Shown piece by piece: positions 42,762 to 50,571 of a stretch of DNA of 64,000 nt (positions are counted from its first letter, which is position 1; each line of letters begins with the position of its first letter). The position numbers were made by a program, and so were the translations under genes. Source of the DNA: Terriglobia bacterium (lineage in GTDB: Bacteria; Acidobacteriota; Terriglobia; UBA7540); contig JAIQEZ010000050.1 in NCBI GenBank assembly GCA_020073545.1, positions 1-64,000 of the forward strand. The letters run 5' to 3'. The notes under the pieces were generated by a model. The model searched no databases. It was not told where the DNA came from and saw only the letters and a program-made list of their open reading frames with translations.

Positions 42762-43553
42762 TTACCCAGCGTGACTGACCGGTTCATCATCTGCGCACCT
42801 GAGCAATTCGAGCCACTCGCGGTCTTCCTTGCTCAGCGGAACCTGGGCGAGCAAGTCGGGCCGGCGGCGCCAGGTCTTTGCGAGTGCGCGCCGGCGCCGC
42901 CACTGGCGAATCTCTTGGTGATTGCCGGAGAGCAGAACTTCCGGCACTTTCCAGCCGCGAAACTCCGCCGGGCGCGTGTAGTGCGGGCAATCGAGCAGCC
43001 CCTGCCGGACTTCTGCCGGCGTGCCCGCCGGGACCGCGAAAGAATCCTGCTCGCACGACTCTTCGTTGCCGAGCACGCCCGGCACCAGGCGCGTCACGGC
43101 TTCCATTACGACAGCGGCGGCCAGCTCGCCGCCGCTCAGGACGAAGTCGCCGATGGAAATCTCATCGGTCGCCAGGTGTTCGGCCACACGCTCATCGACG
43201 CCTTCGTAGCGGGCGCAAATCAAGACTAGGCGCGCCGCGTGCGACAGTTCCTCCGCCACCGCCTGCGTCAGCAAGCGCCCCTGGGGCGAAAGCAAAATCA
43301 CCGGCAACGCCGCCTCCGGTGCCTCGGCCCGGAGCGCCTCCACGGCGCGGAAGAGCGGCTCCGGCGTGAAGACCATGCCCGGCCCGCCGCCGAAGGGACG
43401 ATCATCCACGGTGCGGTGCCGGTCATCGGTGTAATCCCGCAGGTCGTGCAGACGAATCGTCGCGTGGCCCGAGGCCATTGCCCGCTTCAGCAGCCCGTGC
43501 TCCAGGATACTGCGGAAGAAGTCGGGAAAGATTGTGACCACGTCGAAAGTCAT
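42762..43553 (-). CDS. trmD: tRNA (guanine-N1)-methyltransferase
   Basis: The start at 43553 (MTFDVVTIFPDFFRSILEHGLLKRA) excludes 59 low-complexity residues read from an upstream repeat. TrmD methylates G37 in tRNAs. The knot SPOUT motifs are complete: RPFGGGPGMVF, LICARYEGVDERVAEH, EISIGDFVLSGGELAA and RLVPGVLGNEES. C-terminal helices follow. About 263 residues, a standard size. It lies between rimM and rplS. Confidence 0.95.
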   Translation of the reverse strand: MTFDVVTIFPDFFRSILEHGLLKRAMASGHATIRLHDLRDYTDDRHRTVDDRPFGGGPGMVFTPEPLFRAVEALRAEAPEAALPVILLSPQGRLLTQAVAEELSHAARLVLICARYEGVDERVAEHLATDEISIGDFVLSGGELAAAVVMEAVTRLVPGVLGNEESCEQDSFAVPAGTPAEVRQGLLDCPHYTRPAEFRGWKVPEVLLSGNHQEIRQWRRRRALAKTWRRRPDLLAQVPLSKEDREWLELLRCADDEPVSHAG

Positions 43554-43606
43554 GATCCTGGGGCTAGGGCCTAGGGGCCTCGTTAACCACTGCCACTGTA
43601 TCGCTG

Positions 43607-43730
43607 ACCCCCTCACCCCCGACCCTTCTCCCCCAAGGGGGCGAGGGGAGAGTTCCTCTGGTTTTGCTGCCCTCGCCCCCTTGGGGGAGAGGGTGGTCCC
43701 GCTGGGCGGGACCGGGTGAGGGGGTGGCAA
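43607..43730. repeat. Inverted repeat between rimM and trmD
   Basis: ACCCCCTCACCC (43608 onward) and GGGTGAGGGGGT (43714-43725) are the ends. The inner part (CCCTTCTCCCCCAAGGGGGCGAGG and CTCGCCCCCTTGGGGGAGAGGG) repeats the theme. It can fold into a long hairpin inside the operon and might slow or attenuate transcription. Confidence 0.65.
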
Positions 43731-43809
43731 GATGCAGCGGAATTTATGAAAGTCTTCCCTCGCCAGCCTGACCTTTCGCGGGCGTCCATCCCGCTCTGCG
43801 GGACCACGC

Positions 43810-44406
43810 CTACGAATTCAAATCCAGCAAATCCTCTGGAGGATCGATGACAATGGTCTTGGAAGCGATATCGATCCGTGTGCAGATTTCCTGCGCCAGA
43901 GGAATCAGCACTTCGCCTATTCCCTCCCGGCGCGCCACGTGGAGAAGAGCTGCCCCTCCGGTGAGTTCGACGTCGGTCACCGTGCCAATTTCCTTTCCCT
44001 GGCGCTCCCAGATAACGCGGCAACCGCGCAATTCCCACAGGTAGTAGTGGTGCGGGGGAAGCGGCGTGCGCTGTTCCCACGGGATGAAGAGATGGAGCCC
44101 TCGCAGGTGGGAAGCGCTTTCAATCGAATCGATTCCTGAGAGCTTCAGGATCACCCGGCCTTTGTGCGGCCAAGCGTACTCCACGGTGACGGGCCGGGGA
44201 GCTTGGCCCGGCGCCTCCAAAAGCGCGCTTTGGAGGCGCTCGAAGCGAGCGGGAAAATCCGTGAAGATCTCCGCCGCCACTTCTCCCCTGCGCCCCTGGG
44301 GCCGGAGGATGCGCGCGATCGTCAGAAAGTCACCGGCGGCAATTTGCGCCACCGTTTCTGCCGCCCCGCGCGTCGCTTCCGGCCGCATGTGAAACGAAAA
44401 GCCCAC
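43810..44406 (-). CDS. rimM: Ribosome maturation factor RimM
   Basis: The 198-residue protein has the RimM N-domain (FLTIARILRPQGRRGEVAAEIFTDFPARFERL in part) and a PRC-barrel (YLWELRGCRVIWERQGKEIGTVTDVELTGGAALLHV in part). It helps 30S assembly around S19. Its start abuts the stop of the KH-protein gene exactly (0-base spacing), and trmD follows. The first ~25 residues are poorly conserved, so a slightly later start is possible. Confidence 0.93.
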   Translation of the reverse strand: MGFSFHMRPEATRGAAETVAQIAAGDFLTIARILRPQGRRGEVAAEIFTDFPARFERLQSALLEAPGQAPRPVTVEYAWPHKGRVILKLSGIDSIESASHLRGLHLFIPWEQRTPLPPHHYYLWELRGCRVIWERQGKEIGTVTDVELTGGAALLHVARREGIGEVLIPLAQEICTRIDIASKTIVIDPPEDLLDLNS

Positions 44407-44637
44407 CTATTCCAGGATCTCCAGCGTAAACCGCTTCTTGAGCTTCATGCCTGCGGCATTAAGGATGGTGCGGACGGAGCGGGCCGTCCGCCCCTGCTTT
44501 CCTATCACCTTCCCCAAGTCGGAGGGATGCACCCGCAATTCCAGGACGGTTACTTGTTCACCTTCCACTGCCCGCACCGAAACCTGCTCAGGATTATCCA
44601 CTAGCGCCTTGGCGATGGCTTCGATCAGCTCCCTCAT
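44407..44637 (-). CDS. khpA: KH-domain RNA-binding protein KhpA
   Basis: The 76-residue protein has the KH signature [24 protein letters not shown], with GKQG in the RNA-binding loop. KhpA binds many RNAs, often with KhpB/Jag. It lies between rpsP and rimM, the standard position. [17 protein letters not shown] is the conserved start. Confidence 0.95.
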   Translation of the reverse strand: MRELIEAIAKALVDNPEQVSVRAVEGEQVTVLELRVHPSDLGKVIGKQGRTARSVRTILNAAGMKLKKRFTLEILE

Positions 44638-44752
44638 GTGGCCCTCCCGCGCACTTGAGTTGTCCTCGCAAGAACTCTACGAACCAGTGTGTGAGAACGC
44701 ATAACCGCAACTCATGGGGCACTGCGGCGGGCGCATGGATCCGCGTTCGAAT

Positions 44753-44998
44753 TCACGCTGGCGCCGCAGGAGGCTTCTTCAGGAAACTCTGCACCGTCTC
44801 CGAAGGCTGGGCCCCGCGGCCGATCCAGTAGTCCAGGCGCTCGCGATTCAGAACGATCTCCGGCGGCGTACGCCGAGGATTGTAATGCCCCAGGATCTCC
44901 ACGAAGCGCCCATCCCGCGCTCGCTCGCGATCAATCACCACTACTCTGAAACTGCTCTTCTTTTTGGCTCCGGTTCGAGCCAGGCGTATTCTTAACAA
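44753..44998 (-). CDS. rpsP: 30S ribosomal protein S16
   Basis: The 81-residue protein reads MLRIRLARTGAKKKSSFRVVVID, then RDGRFVEILGHYNPR, the S16 hallmark, and ends with a short Pro/Ala tail. Found 115 bases upstream of khpA and 124 downstream of ffh. Confidence 0.96.
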   Translation of the reverse strand: MLRIRLARTGAKKKSSFRVVVIDRERARDGRFVEILGHYNPRRTPPEIVLNRERLDYWIGRGAQPSETVQSFLKKPPAAPA

Positions 44999-45122
44999 TC
45001 TTCCCCCTTCTCCGGCAGAAATCCCAAATTGCAGCGGCGGTCCGCCCGTGCGAACCTCCCGCTCTTAATAAGTTCAAAACAAAAGCCCGTTTCGCGAGCC
45101 CGACTCCGCCCGCGCCGGGGGA

Positions 45123-46472
45123 TTACCCGGCCCCCGGACCCACCGGCATCCCCAGCCGGCTCAGCCCCCGCCCCAGCAAATTCTGACTCATCGACTTCAT
45201 CATTTTGCGCATTTGGAAATATTGTTTCAAGACCACATTCACCTGCTGAACCGTGGTCCCGCTGCCCTTGGCAATGCGCTTGCGCCGCTTGCCGTTGATA
45301 ATCTCGTGATTGCGGCGCTCCTGCGGAGTCATGGAATTGATAATCGCCTCGATGTGCACCAGTTCCTTCTCGTCCACGCGGACCTTGCCGGCATCCTTGA
45401 AGATGCCCACCTTGGGGAGCATGCCGAGCATCTGCTCCATGGGCCCCATCTGGCGCACCTGGCGAAGCTGATCGCGAAAGTCCGCCAACGTGAACGTGTC
45501 GGTTTGGAGCTTGCGATGGACTTCCAGCGCTTTCTGTTTGTCGATCTTCTCCTCGGCCTTTTCGATGAGCGAGAGGATGTCGCCCATGCCGAGAATGCGC
45601 GAGACGACGCGCTCGGGATAAAAAACTTCCAACTGATCGTATTTTTCGCCGACCCCCATGAACTTGATGGGTTGGCCGGTGACGTGATGAATGGAAAGCG
45701 CTGCGCCGCCGCGGGCGTCGCCATCAAGTTTCGTCAGGATCACGCCTGTCGTGCCCAGCCGCTCGTGGAATTCCTGCGCGCTACGCACGGCATCCTGGCC
45801 GATCATGGCGTCCGCGACCAGCAGGACTTCGCTCGGCCGCAGCTTGGTGCGCAGCTCGCTGACTTCGTTCATCAACTCTTCGTCGATGTGCAGGCGGCCG
45901 GCGGTGTCCACGATCAATACGTCGTGACCGCGGTCGGCGGCGTCCTTGCGCGCGGCCGTGGCCAGCTCGATGGGCGAGTTGATGCTCTCGCCCGCGAAAA
46001 TCGGAATCTGCACGGCCTTGGCGATCACTGCTAACTGCTCGCGCGCGGCGGGGCGGTAAACGTCGGTCGAAACCAGCAGGGGCCGGCGTTTGCGCCCGGC
46101 GAGCCAGAGCGCGAGCTTGCCGGCAGTGGTCGTCTTCCCTGACCCCTGCAGGCCGACCAACAGAAAAACCGTGGGGAAGTCCCTGGAAAAGGTCAGCAGC
46201 GACGCTTCGCGGCCGAGGATTTGAATCAGCTCGTCACGGACGATGCGGACCACTTCCTGCGCAGGCGCGAGGCTGGAGCGAATTTCCTCGCCCAGGGCCT
46301 TGACGCGCACGCGGTCAAGCAGCTCCTTCACGACTTTGAGATTAACGTCGGCGTCCAGGAGGGCCAGTCGCACCTCGCGCAAGGTCTGGTCCACGACCTC
46401 TTCCGTCAGGACTCCCTGGATGCGGAGCGTCTTGAAAACGCGTTGCAGCCGGTCTTGAAGTGCATCAAACAT
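45123..46472 (-). CDS. ffh: Signal recognition particle protein
   Basis: From Met at 46472 (MFDALQDRLQRVFKTLRIQG) the 449-residue GTPase has the N domain and G domain. G-domain motifs are GLQGSGKTTTAGKLA (P loop), DTAGRLHIDEELM, TKLDGDARGGAAL and GVGEKYDQLE. A Met-rich M domain (GSGTTVQQVNVVLKQYFQMRKMMK) binds SRP RNA and signal sequences. The C-tail is short. An upstream in-frame Met at 46535 falls between the promoter and the conserved start and is rejected. Confidence 0.96.
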   Translation of the reverse strand: MFDALQDRLQRVFKTLRIQGVLTEEVVDQTLREVRLALLDADVNLKVVKELLDRVRVKALGEEIRSSLAPAQEVVRIVRDELIQILGREASLLTFSRDFPTVFLLVGLQGSGKTTTAGKLALWLAGRKRRPLLVSTDVYRPAAREQLAVIAKAVQIPIFAGESINSPIELATAARKDAADRGHDVLIVDTAGRLHIDEELMNEVSELRTKLRPSEVLLVADAMIGQDAVRSAQEFHERLGTTGVILTKLDGDARGGAALSIHHVTGQPIKFMGVGEKYDQLEVFYPERVVSRILGMGDILSLIEKAEEKIDKQKALEVHRKLQTDTFTLADFRDQLRQVRQMGPMEQMLGMLPKVGIFKDAGKVRVDEKELVHIEAIINSMTPQERRNHEIINGKRRKRIAKGSGTTVQQVNVVLKQYFQMRKMMKSMSQNLLGRGLSRLGMPVGPGAG

Positions 46473-46550
46473 CGTGATCGTCAGCCACCGGAAGAGACGA
46501 ATCCGCGCGACCGTCTCCACTCCGGAAAAACCCATTAAACAAAATAACCT

Positions 46551-46579
46551 ATCCTATTTTACGCCCGTCACCAAGTCAA
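46551..46579 (-). promoter_or_regulatory. Promoter of the ffh operon
   Basis: On the minus strand TTGACT (46579-46574) and TAGGAT (46556-46551) are separated by exactly 17 bases. Transcription would begin near 46544, about 70 bases before ffh, and could run through rpsP-khpA-rimM-trmD-rplS. Confidence 0.65.
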
Positions 46580-46900
46580 GCAAAGCCCTCTGCACAATAT
46601 ATCACCAGAATTGGGCGGAGGAAACGCGGAAACCTCTCAGCAGGTTGCTGAAGAGTGCCATTCACCTGGCGTTCTGATCCCGCTGACCTCGTGGATAATA
46701 GCGGCGCACCCGCGCCCACTCCGGGCTTCTGATTTCAATAGGTTCGCGCTTGGGACCTTCCCGAAAGCAATTCATTCCAAAGGCTGCGGCGACCGGGTCT
46801 GCATGCCACCACACACACCGGCCGGAGCGGAAGCTCCCGACCCTTCGGCGCCTGCAGCGCCCTGGGCACGGAAGGCTGCAACTCGACCCGGAAAAGTGGC
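46580..46900. other. Gap upstream of the ffh promoter
   Basis: No gene seen. A single CAGCAGGTTGCTGAAGAG half-end (46637-46655) recalls the terminal repeat of the element at 25111, so a degraded copy may lie here. Confidence 0.4.
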
Positions 46901-48265
46901 CTACCTCCCCGACATCAGCTTCTCGATTTCTTCCGCGGTGCGCGGCAGGCGGCGGGTGAGGAGCTCGTTGCCGTCCTGGGTTATAAGAATATCGTCTTCG
47001 ATGCGGATCCCGATCTTTTCTTCCGGAAGGTAGATACCCGGCTCGACGGTGATCACCATGCCGGGTTCGAGCGGTTGGTTGTAATCGAAGGGGTCGTGAA
47101 CGTTGAGGCCGATCGGGTGGCTCAGCCCATGAATGAAGTACTGGCCGAGCGGCTGGCCATGCAAATCCTTGCCGTGGGTATTGATGTAGTCGTAAGCAAT
47201 CTCGTACAGGCCCTTGGCGCCCCAACGGCCCATGTACATCCCGGGCTTGGCGGCAGCGAGGGCCGCGTTCTGCGCCCCCAGCACGATCTCGTAAATCTCG
47301 CGCTGGCGCGGCGTGAAGTGGCCGTTCACCGGCAGGGTGCGAGTGATGTCGCTGGCGTAACCACTATAAGCGCCCGCCACGTCCATTACCACCACTGCGC
47401 CGTCCTTCATCTGGTTCCAGTCCTCATCGTAGTGGAGAACCGTGGAGAAGAATCCGGAGCCGACAATGGGCGGATAAGCCGGCCACTCGCAGCCCCGCCG
47501 CTCGAACTCATACTTCATGAGCGCGGCGATTTCGTATTCCCACATGCCGGGCTTCAGGGCCTTCATCGCGGCCAGGTGTGCGTCAATCGAAGCATCCGCG
47601 GCCTTGCGAATCAGGGCGATTTCTCCCCCGGTCTTCACCACGCGCATGCGCAGCAGTTCCGGGCGCAGATCGGCCGGCGTAGCCAGCGGCGCCAGCTTGT
47701 GAATCTTTCCTACCATCTCCACCTGGAAGTAATCCTCGCCGCTCTCCGGCTGCGGCGTCAGCTCGGTATAAATCTTGGAGAAACCCTTGAGCGCCTCCTG
47801 GAGGTCGGAGGGGAAGAGCGACGTGCTGCGAACCGTGGCAAATCCCGTGCGGGCGGGAGCGTCGGCGTCCTCCGCGCCGAGCTTGGGCCCCGTCCATTTT
47901 TCCCGGGTAAAATCGTGGGGCGGGATGTACAGAATTTCTTTCTCGAGCTCCGCAGCCACACCGGTCTGGCGGGGCTTCGGCACCAGCAAGATCATGGCCT
48001 CCGGCTGGTTCCAGCCGGTGAGGTAGTAGAACTCCTCGTTCTGCCGGAAAGAGGTGACGCTGGCCGCCACATCAGCCTCGCGATAGCCGAAGAGCACGAC
48101 CACGCCATCGCCGCCCGTGTCTCGAATCAGGCGCGCCCGCCGCTCGTGGAAGACCGAGAACGGCTCACGTTCCCAGCCGCGTGCCGCGCGCGCCGTCCCC
48201 AGCGTGGCCGCTAAGGTGAGCGCTGCCGAAACCAGAATTGCCCCGCGCTGAAGTCTTCGCTCCAT
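46901..48265 (-). CDS. Secreted Xaa-Pro aminopeptidase (M24B)
   Basis: The 454-residue peptidase removes N-terminal residues before proline. A signal peptide (GAILVSAALTLAATLGTARA) implies export. The N-domain (FYYLTGWNQPEAMILLVP) and the pita-bread domain are complete: Asp in VVVMDVAGAYSGYASDITRT, His in IHGLSHPIGLNVHD, Glu in VEPGIYLPEE and RIEDDILIT, the five metal ligands. Upstream GAGGAGG fits the start. It resembles PepP more than PepQ. Confidence 0.92.
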   Translation of the reverse strand: MERRLQRGAILVSAALTLAATLGTARAARGWEREPFSVFHERRARLIRDTGGDGVVVLFGYREADVAASVTSFRQNEEFYYLTGWNQPEAMILLVPKPRQTGVAAELEKEILYIPPHDFTREKWTGPKLGAEDADAPARTGFATVRSTSLFPSDLQEALKGFSKIYTELTPQPESGEDYFQVEMVGKIHKLAPLATPADLRPELLRMRVVKTGGEIALIRKAADASIDAHLAAMKALKPGMWEYEIAALMKYEFERRGCEWPAYPPIVGSGFFSTVLHYDEDWNQMKDGAVVVMDVAGAYSGYASDITRTLPVNGHFTPRQREIYEIVLGAQNAALAAAKPGMYMGRWGAKGLYEIAYDYINTHGKDLHGQPLGQYFIHGLSHPIGLNVHDPFDYNQPLEPGMVITVEPGIYLPEEKIGIRIEDDILITQDGNELLTRRLPRTAEEIEKLMSGR

Positions 48266-48653
48266 CAGAACCTCCTCAGGAATTGAGCGTATAGGATAAC
48301 GCCAGGGTCAAGGGTCGCGAAGTCATAACGGCGACACGGTGCGTGTGGCGAGCGATACATCGTGGGAAACCATAACCAAGCCGATCCTGTTTGCGGTGGA
48401 GTTGGAACCCCGCGTTCCCGCCACTTGCCCTGTGCCCATAACAGGTGTATTCCACGCATACTTGATGCGTTTTAGACGTGCGAGTCGCAAACTCGAAGGT
48501 CTACGCCACCCAGCCCGCGGATTAGATAAATGTCCTGGATCGAAGGAGGTTCTATCAATGTCGCTTGCCGGTCGAGGGTGATTTCAGCTACCCTGCTACA
48601 CATTGTGAGTCCCAGCAGGGACAGTGGAGGCACTTAGAACCGAGGTTGGCAAC
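48266..48653. other. Gap with a strong ribosome-binding site and seven-codon frame
   Basis: Mostly featureless. At 48545-48581 AAGGAGGTTCTATCA is followed by an ATG and just seven codons (MSLAGRG) to TGA. It could be a leader peptide or the end of an eroded gene. It precedes the ATPase gene by about 75 bases. Confidence 0.35.
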
Positions 48654-49820
48654 ATGGGAGATTCGGACACGAACCGTATAAGCGGATTTGAGAAGATTTC
48701 AGTCAAGGGCTTTCGGCGCCTTTGCAACATCGAACTTGAGTTGCGTCCCCTGACAGTTCTGATCGGAGCGAATGGGACCGGCAAGACCTCTCTGCTGGAC
48801 GTGTTCTCCCTCCTGGCAAACTCCGCGCAAGGCGCTCTTAGTAAAACCATTAGCGACTTTTCCGGGCTTCCAGCATTGATCACCTACGATCGGGCGAAAG
48901 ATCTCTCGGTCGAACTCTCGATGGGCGTTCACGGTCAGGCACCGCTCGATTACCTGTTGCGCCTCAAGCCGCAGGGCACGGCCTATGTCATTGCGGAAGA
49001 AAACCTAAGTCAACAGCAAATAACAAATAAATTCGTGCACATCGCATCCCAAGGCCCGCACGTGGAGTACTTCGATCTAAGTTCAGGAGTCAAGGTGCGC
49101 CCGACCTGGGAGCACAACCCGCTGGAAACATCACTCTATCAAGTTCCTAAGACGTATCGAGAGCCCGAGGACTTTCGCAGAAAGCTCGCTTCATCAACCT
49201 TCTATCACGTCTTGAACGTTGAGCCACGCTCGCCCGTGCGTCTTCCACAACCGATGCGGCCCGCCTCTCTGCCCGGAAAGGATGGCGAGGACTTGGTCTC
49301 CTGCTTGTTCTACCTGCGGGAAGCGGATCGCGACCGGTTTGAGGCAATCGAAGACTCGCTGCGCGCTGCCTTACCGGCATTCGAGCGCCTGGATTTCCCA
49401 CCGGTTGCTGCGGGAACACTGGCCATGACTTGGCGGGACAAGAATCTTTCGAAGCCGCTGTACATGCATCAACTGTCCGAAGGCATGCTTCGTTTCCTGT
49501 GGCTCGCCACGCTTCTGGGAAGTCCCGGTCTAACCGCCCTTACTGTGCTCGACGAACCCGAGGTCAGTCTTCATCCCGAACTTCTGAGCCTCCTTGCCGG
49601 ACTCTTGCGAGAAGCTGCGAATCGTACGCAGTTGGTTGTGGCCACACATTCGGACCGGCTCGTGCGATTTCTGAAGCCCGCCGAAGTCGTCGTGATCGAT
49701 TCTGCGGATGACGGGATGGCTCAACTCACCTGGGCGGACCGCATGGATTTGGACGAGTGGCTGGCCGAGTATACTTTGGACGAAATCTGGCGCATGGGGC
49801 GTATGGGAGGGCGCGCATGA
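48654..49820 (+). CDS. AAA/OLD-like ATPase
   Basis: From ATG 48654 (MGDSDTNRISGFEKISVKGFRRL) the 388-residue ATPase has a split ABC-type head. It shows Walker A IGANGTGKTSLLDVFSLL, a signature-like LSEGMLRFLWLATLL, Walker B LTVLDEPEVSLHPELL and an H-loop VVATHSDRLVRFL. It lacks the long coiled coil of SMC proteins and resembles COG4637/OLD-type ATPases used in phage defence. Its stop overlaps the ATG of the DUF4276 gene (ATGA), so the two form one unit. The Met at 48624 position would be a GTG and is less supported. Confidence 0.85.
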   Translation: MGDSDTNRISGFEKISVKGFRRLCNIELELRPLTVLIGANGTGKTSLLDVFSLLANSAQGALSKTISDFSGLPALITYDRAKDLSVELSMGVHGQAPLDYLLRLKPQGTAYVIAEENLSQQQITNKFVHIASQGPHVEYFDLSSGVKVRPTWEHNPLETSLYQVPKTYREPEDFRRKLASSTFYHVLNVEPRSPVRLPQPMRPASLPGKDGEDLVSCLFYLREADRDRFEAIEDSLRAALPAFERLDFPPVAAGTLAMTWRDKNLSKPLYMHQLSEGMLRFLWLATLLGSPGLTALTVLDEPEVSLHPELLSLLAGLLREAANRTQLVVATHSDRLVRFLKPAEVVVIDSADDGMAQLTWADRMDLDEWLAEYTLDEIWRMGRMGGRA

Positions 49821-50425
49821 AGATCGCTCTCCTAATTGAAGGGCAAACCGAACGGGTTTTTCTGCCACATCTCCGGCGCTTTTTGGAGACGCGGCTCGCC
49901 GGCCAGATGCCGCGCTTCGACCCCGAGCCGTATGACGGCCGCATCCCCGCAGGCGAGCGCCTGAAGCGGGAGGTAGAGCGGCTCCTGCGAAGTGGAAGGC
50001 AGCCAGCTGACGCCGTGATTGCACTAACCGACGTCTACACCGGAACTCGAGACTTTCAGGATGCTGAAGACGCGAAAAGGAAAATGCGGACGTGGGTCGG
50101 CGACAACAACAAATTCTTTCCGCACGCCGCCCAATACGAGTTTGAAGCGTGGCTACTTCCGTTTTGGGACACCATTCAACGCCTAGCGGGACACAATATG
50201 GGCCCTCCCGGGGGTTCGCCCGAGACCGTCAATCACACCCGGCCACCTTCAGATCGAATCCGCGAGATCTTTGAGGCAGGCAACCGTAACCGATATTACG
50301 TTAAGCCGAGAGACGCTGAACGGATTTTGCGTGAAAACAATCTCTTGGATGCGGCTATAGCCTGCCCTGAACTGCGATCTCTTCTGAACACGATCCTCCG
50401 CTTGTGTGGAGGCAAGGACGTGTAG
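49817..50425 (+). CDS. DUF4276 family protein, TOPRIM-like
   Basis: The 202-residue protein begins MKIALLIEGQTERVFLPHLRRFLE and contains VIALTDVYTGTRDFQDAEDAKRKM and AAQYEFEAWLLPFWDTI, the pattern of DUF4276. That family is thought to have a TOPRIM-like nuclease fold: the Glu in IEGQTE and the Asp in ALTDVY would be the metal-binding pair. It overlaps the ATPase gene by four bases. ATPase plus TOPRIM-like nuclease as separate genes recalls OLD/Gabija-like defence, where both lie in one protein. Confidence 0.82.
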   Translation: MKIALLIEGQTERVFLPHLRRFLETRLAGQMPRFDPEPYDGRIPAGERLKREVERLLRSGRQPADAVIALTDVYTGTRDFQDAEDAKRKMRTWVGDNNKFFPHAAQYEFEAWLLPFWDTIQRLAGHNMGPPGGSPETVNHTRPPSDRIREIFEAGNRNRYYVKPRDAERILRENNLLDAAIACPELRSLLNTILRLCGGKDV

Positions 50426-50571
50426 GAACCTTGCGGGTGGCGCGCACATGACGTAGTCCGCCATCTGTGCGTTCGAGCAAAGCCGCTGGCGAGGTAAAAT
50501 CAACGTCACACGGGCGCATTGCGATGCGCCCCTACCCAGAGCGAATCATCACGAAACAGATCGCGAGAAAG

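Noticed and set aside
42060-43730. Repeated GC-rich hairpins considered as a CRISPR array
   Set aside because: The units differ in length and sequence and have no regular spacers; they are dispersed inverted repeats.
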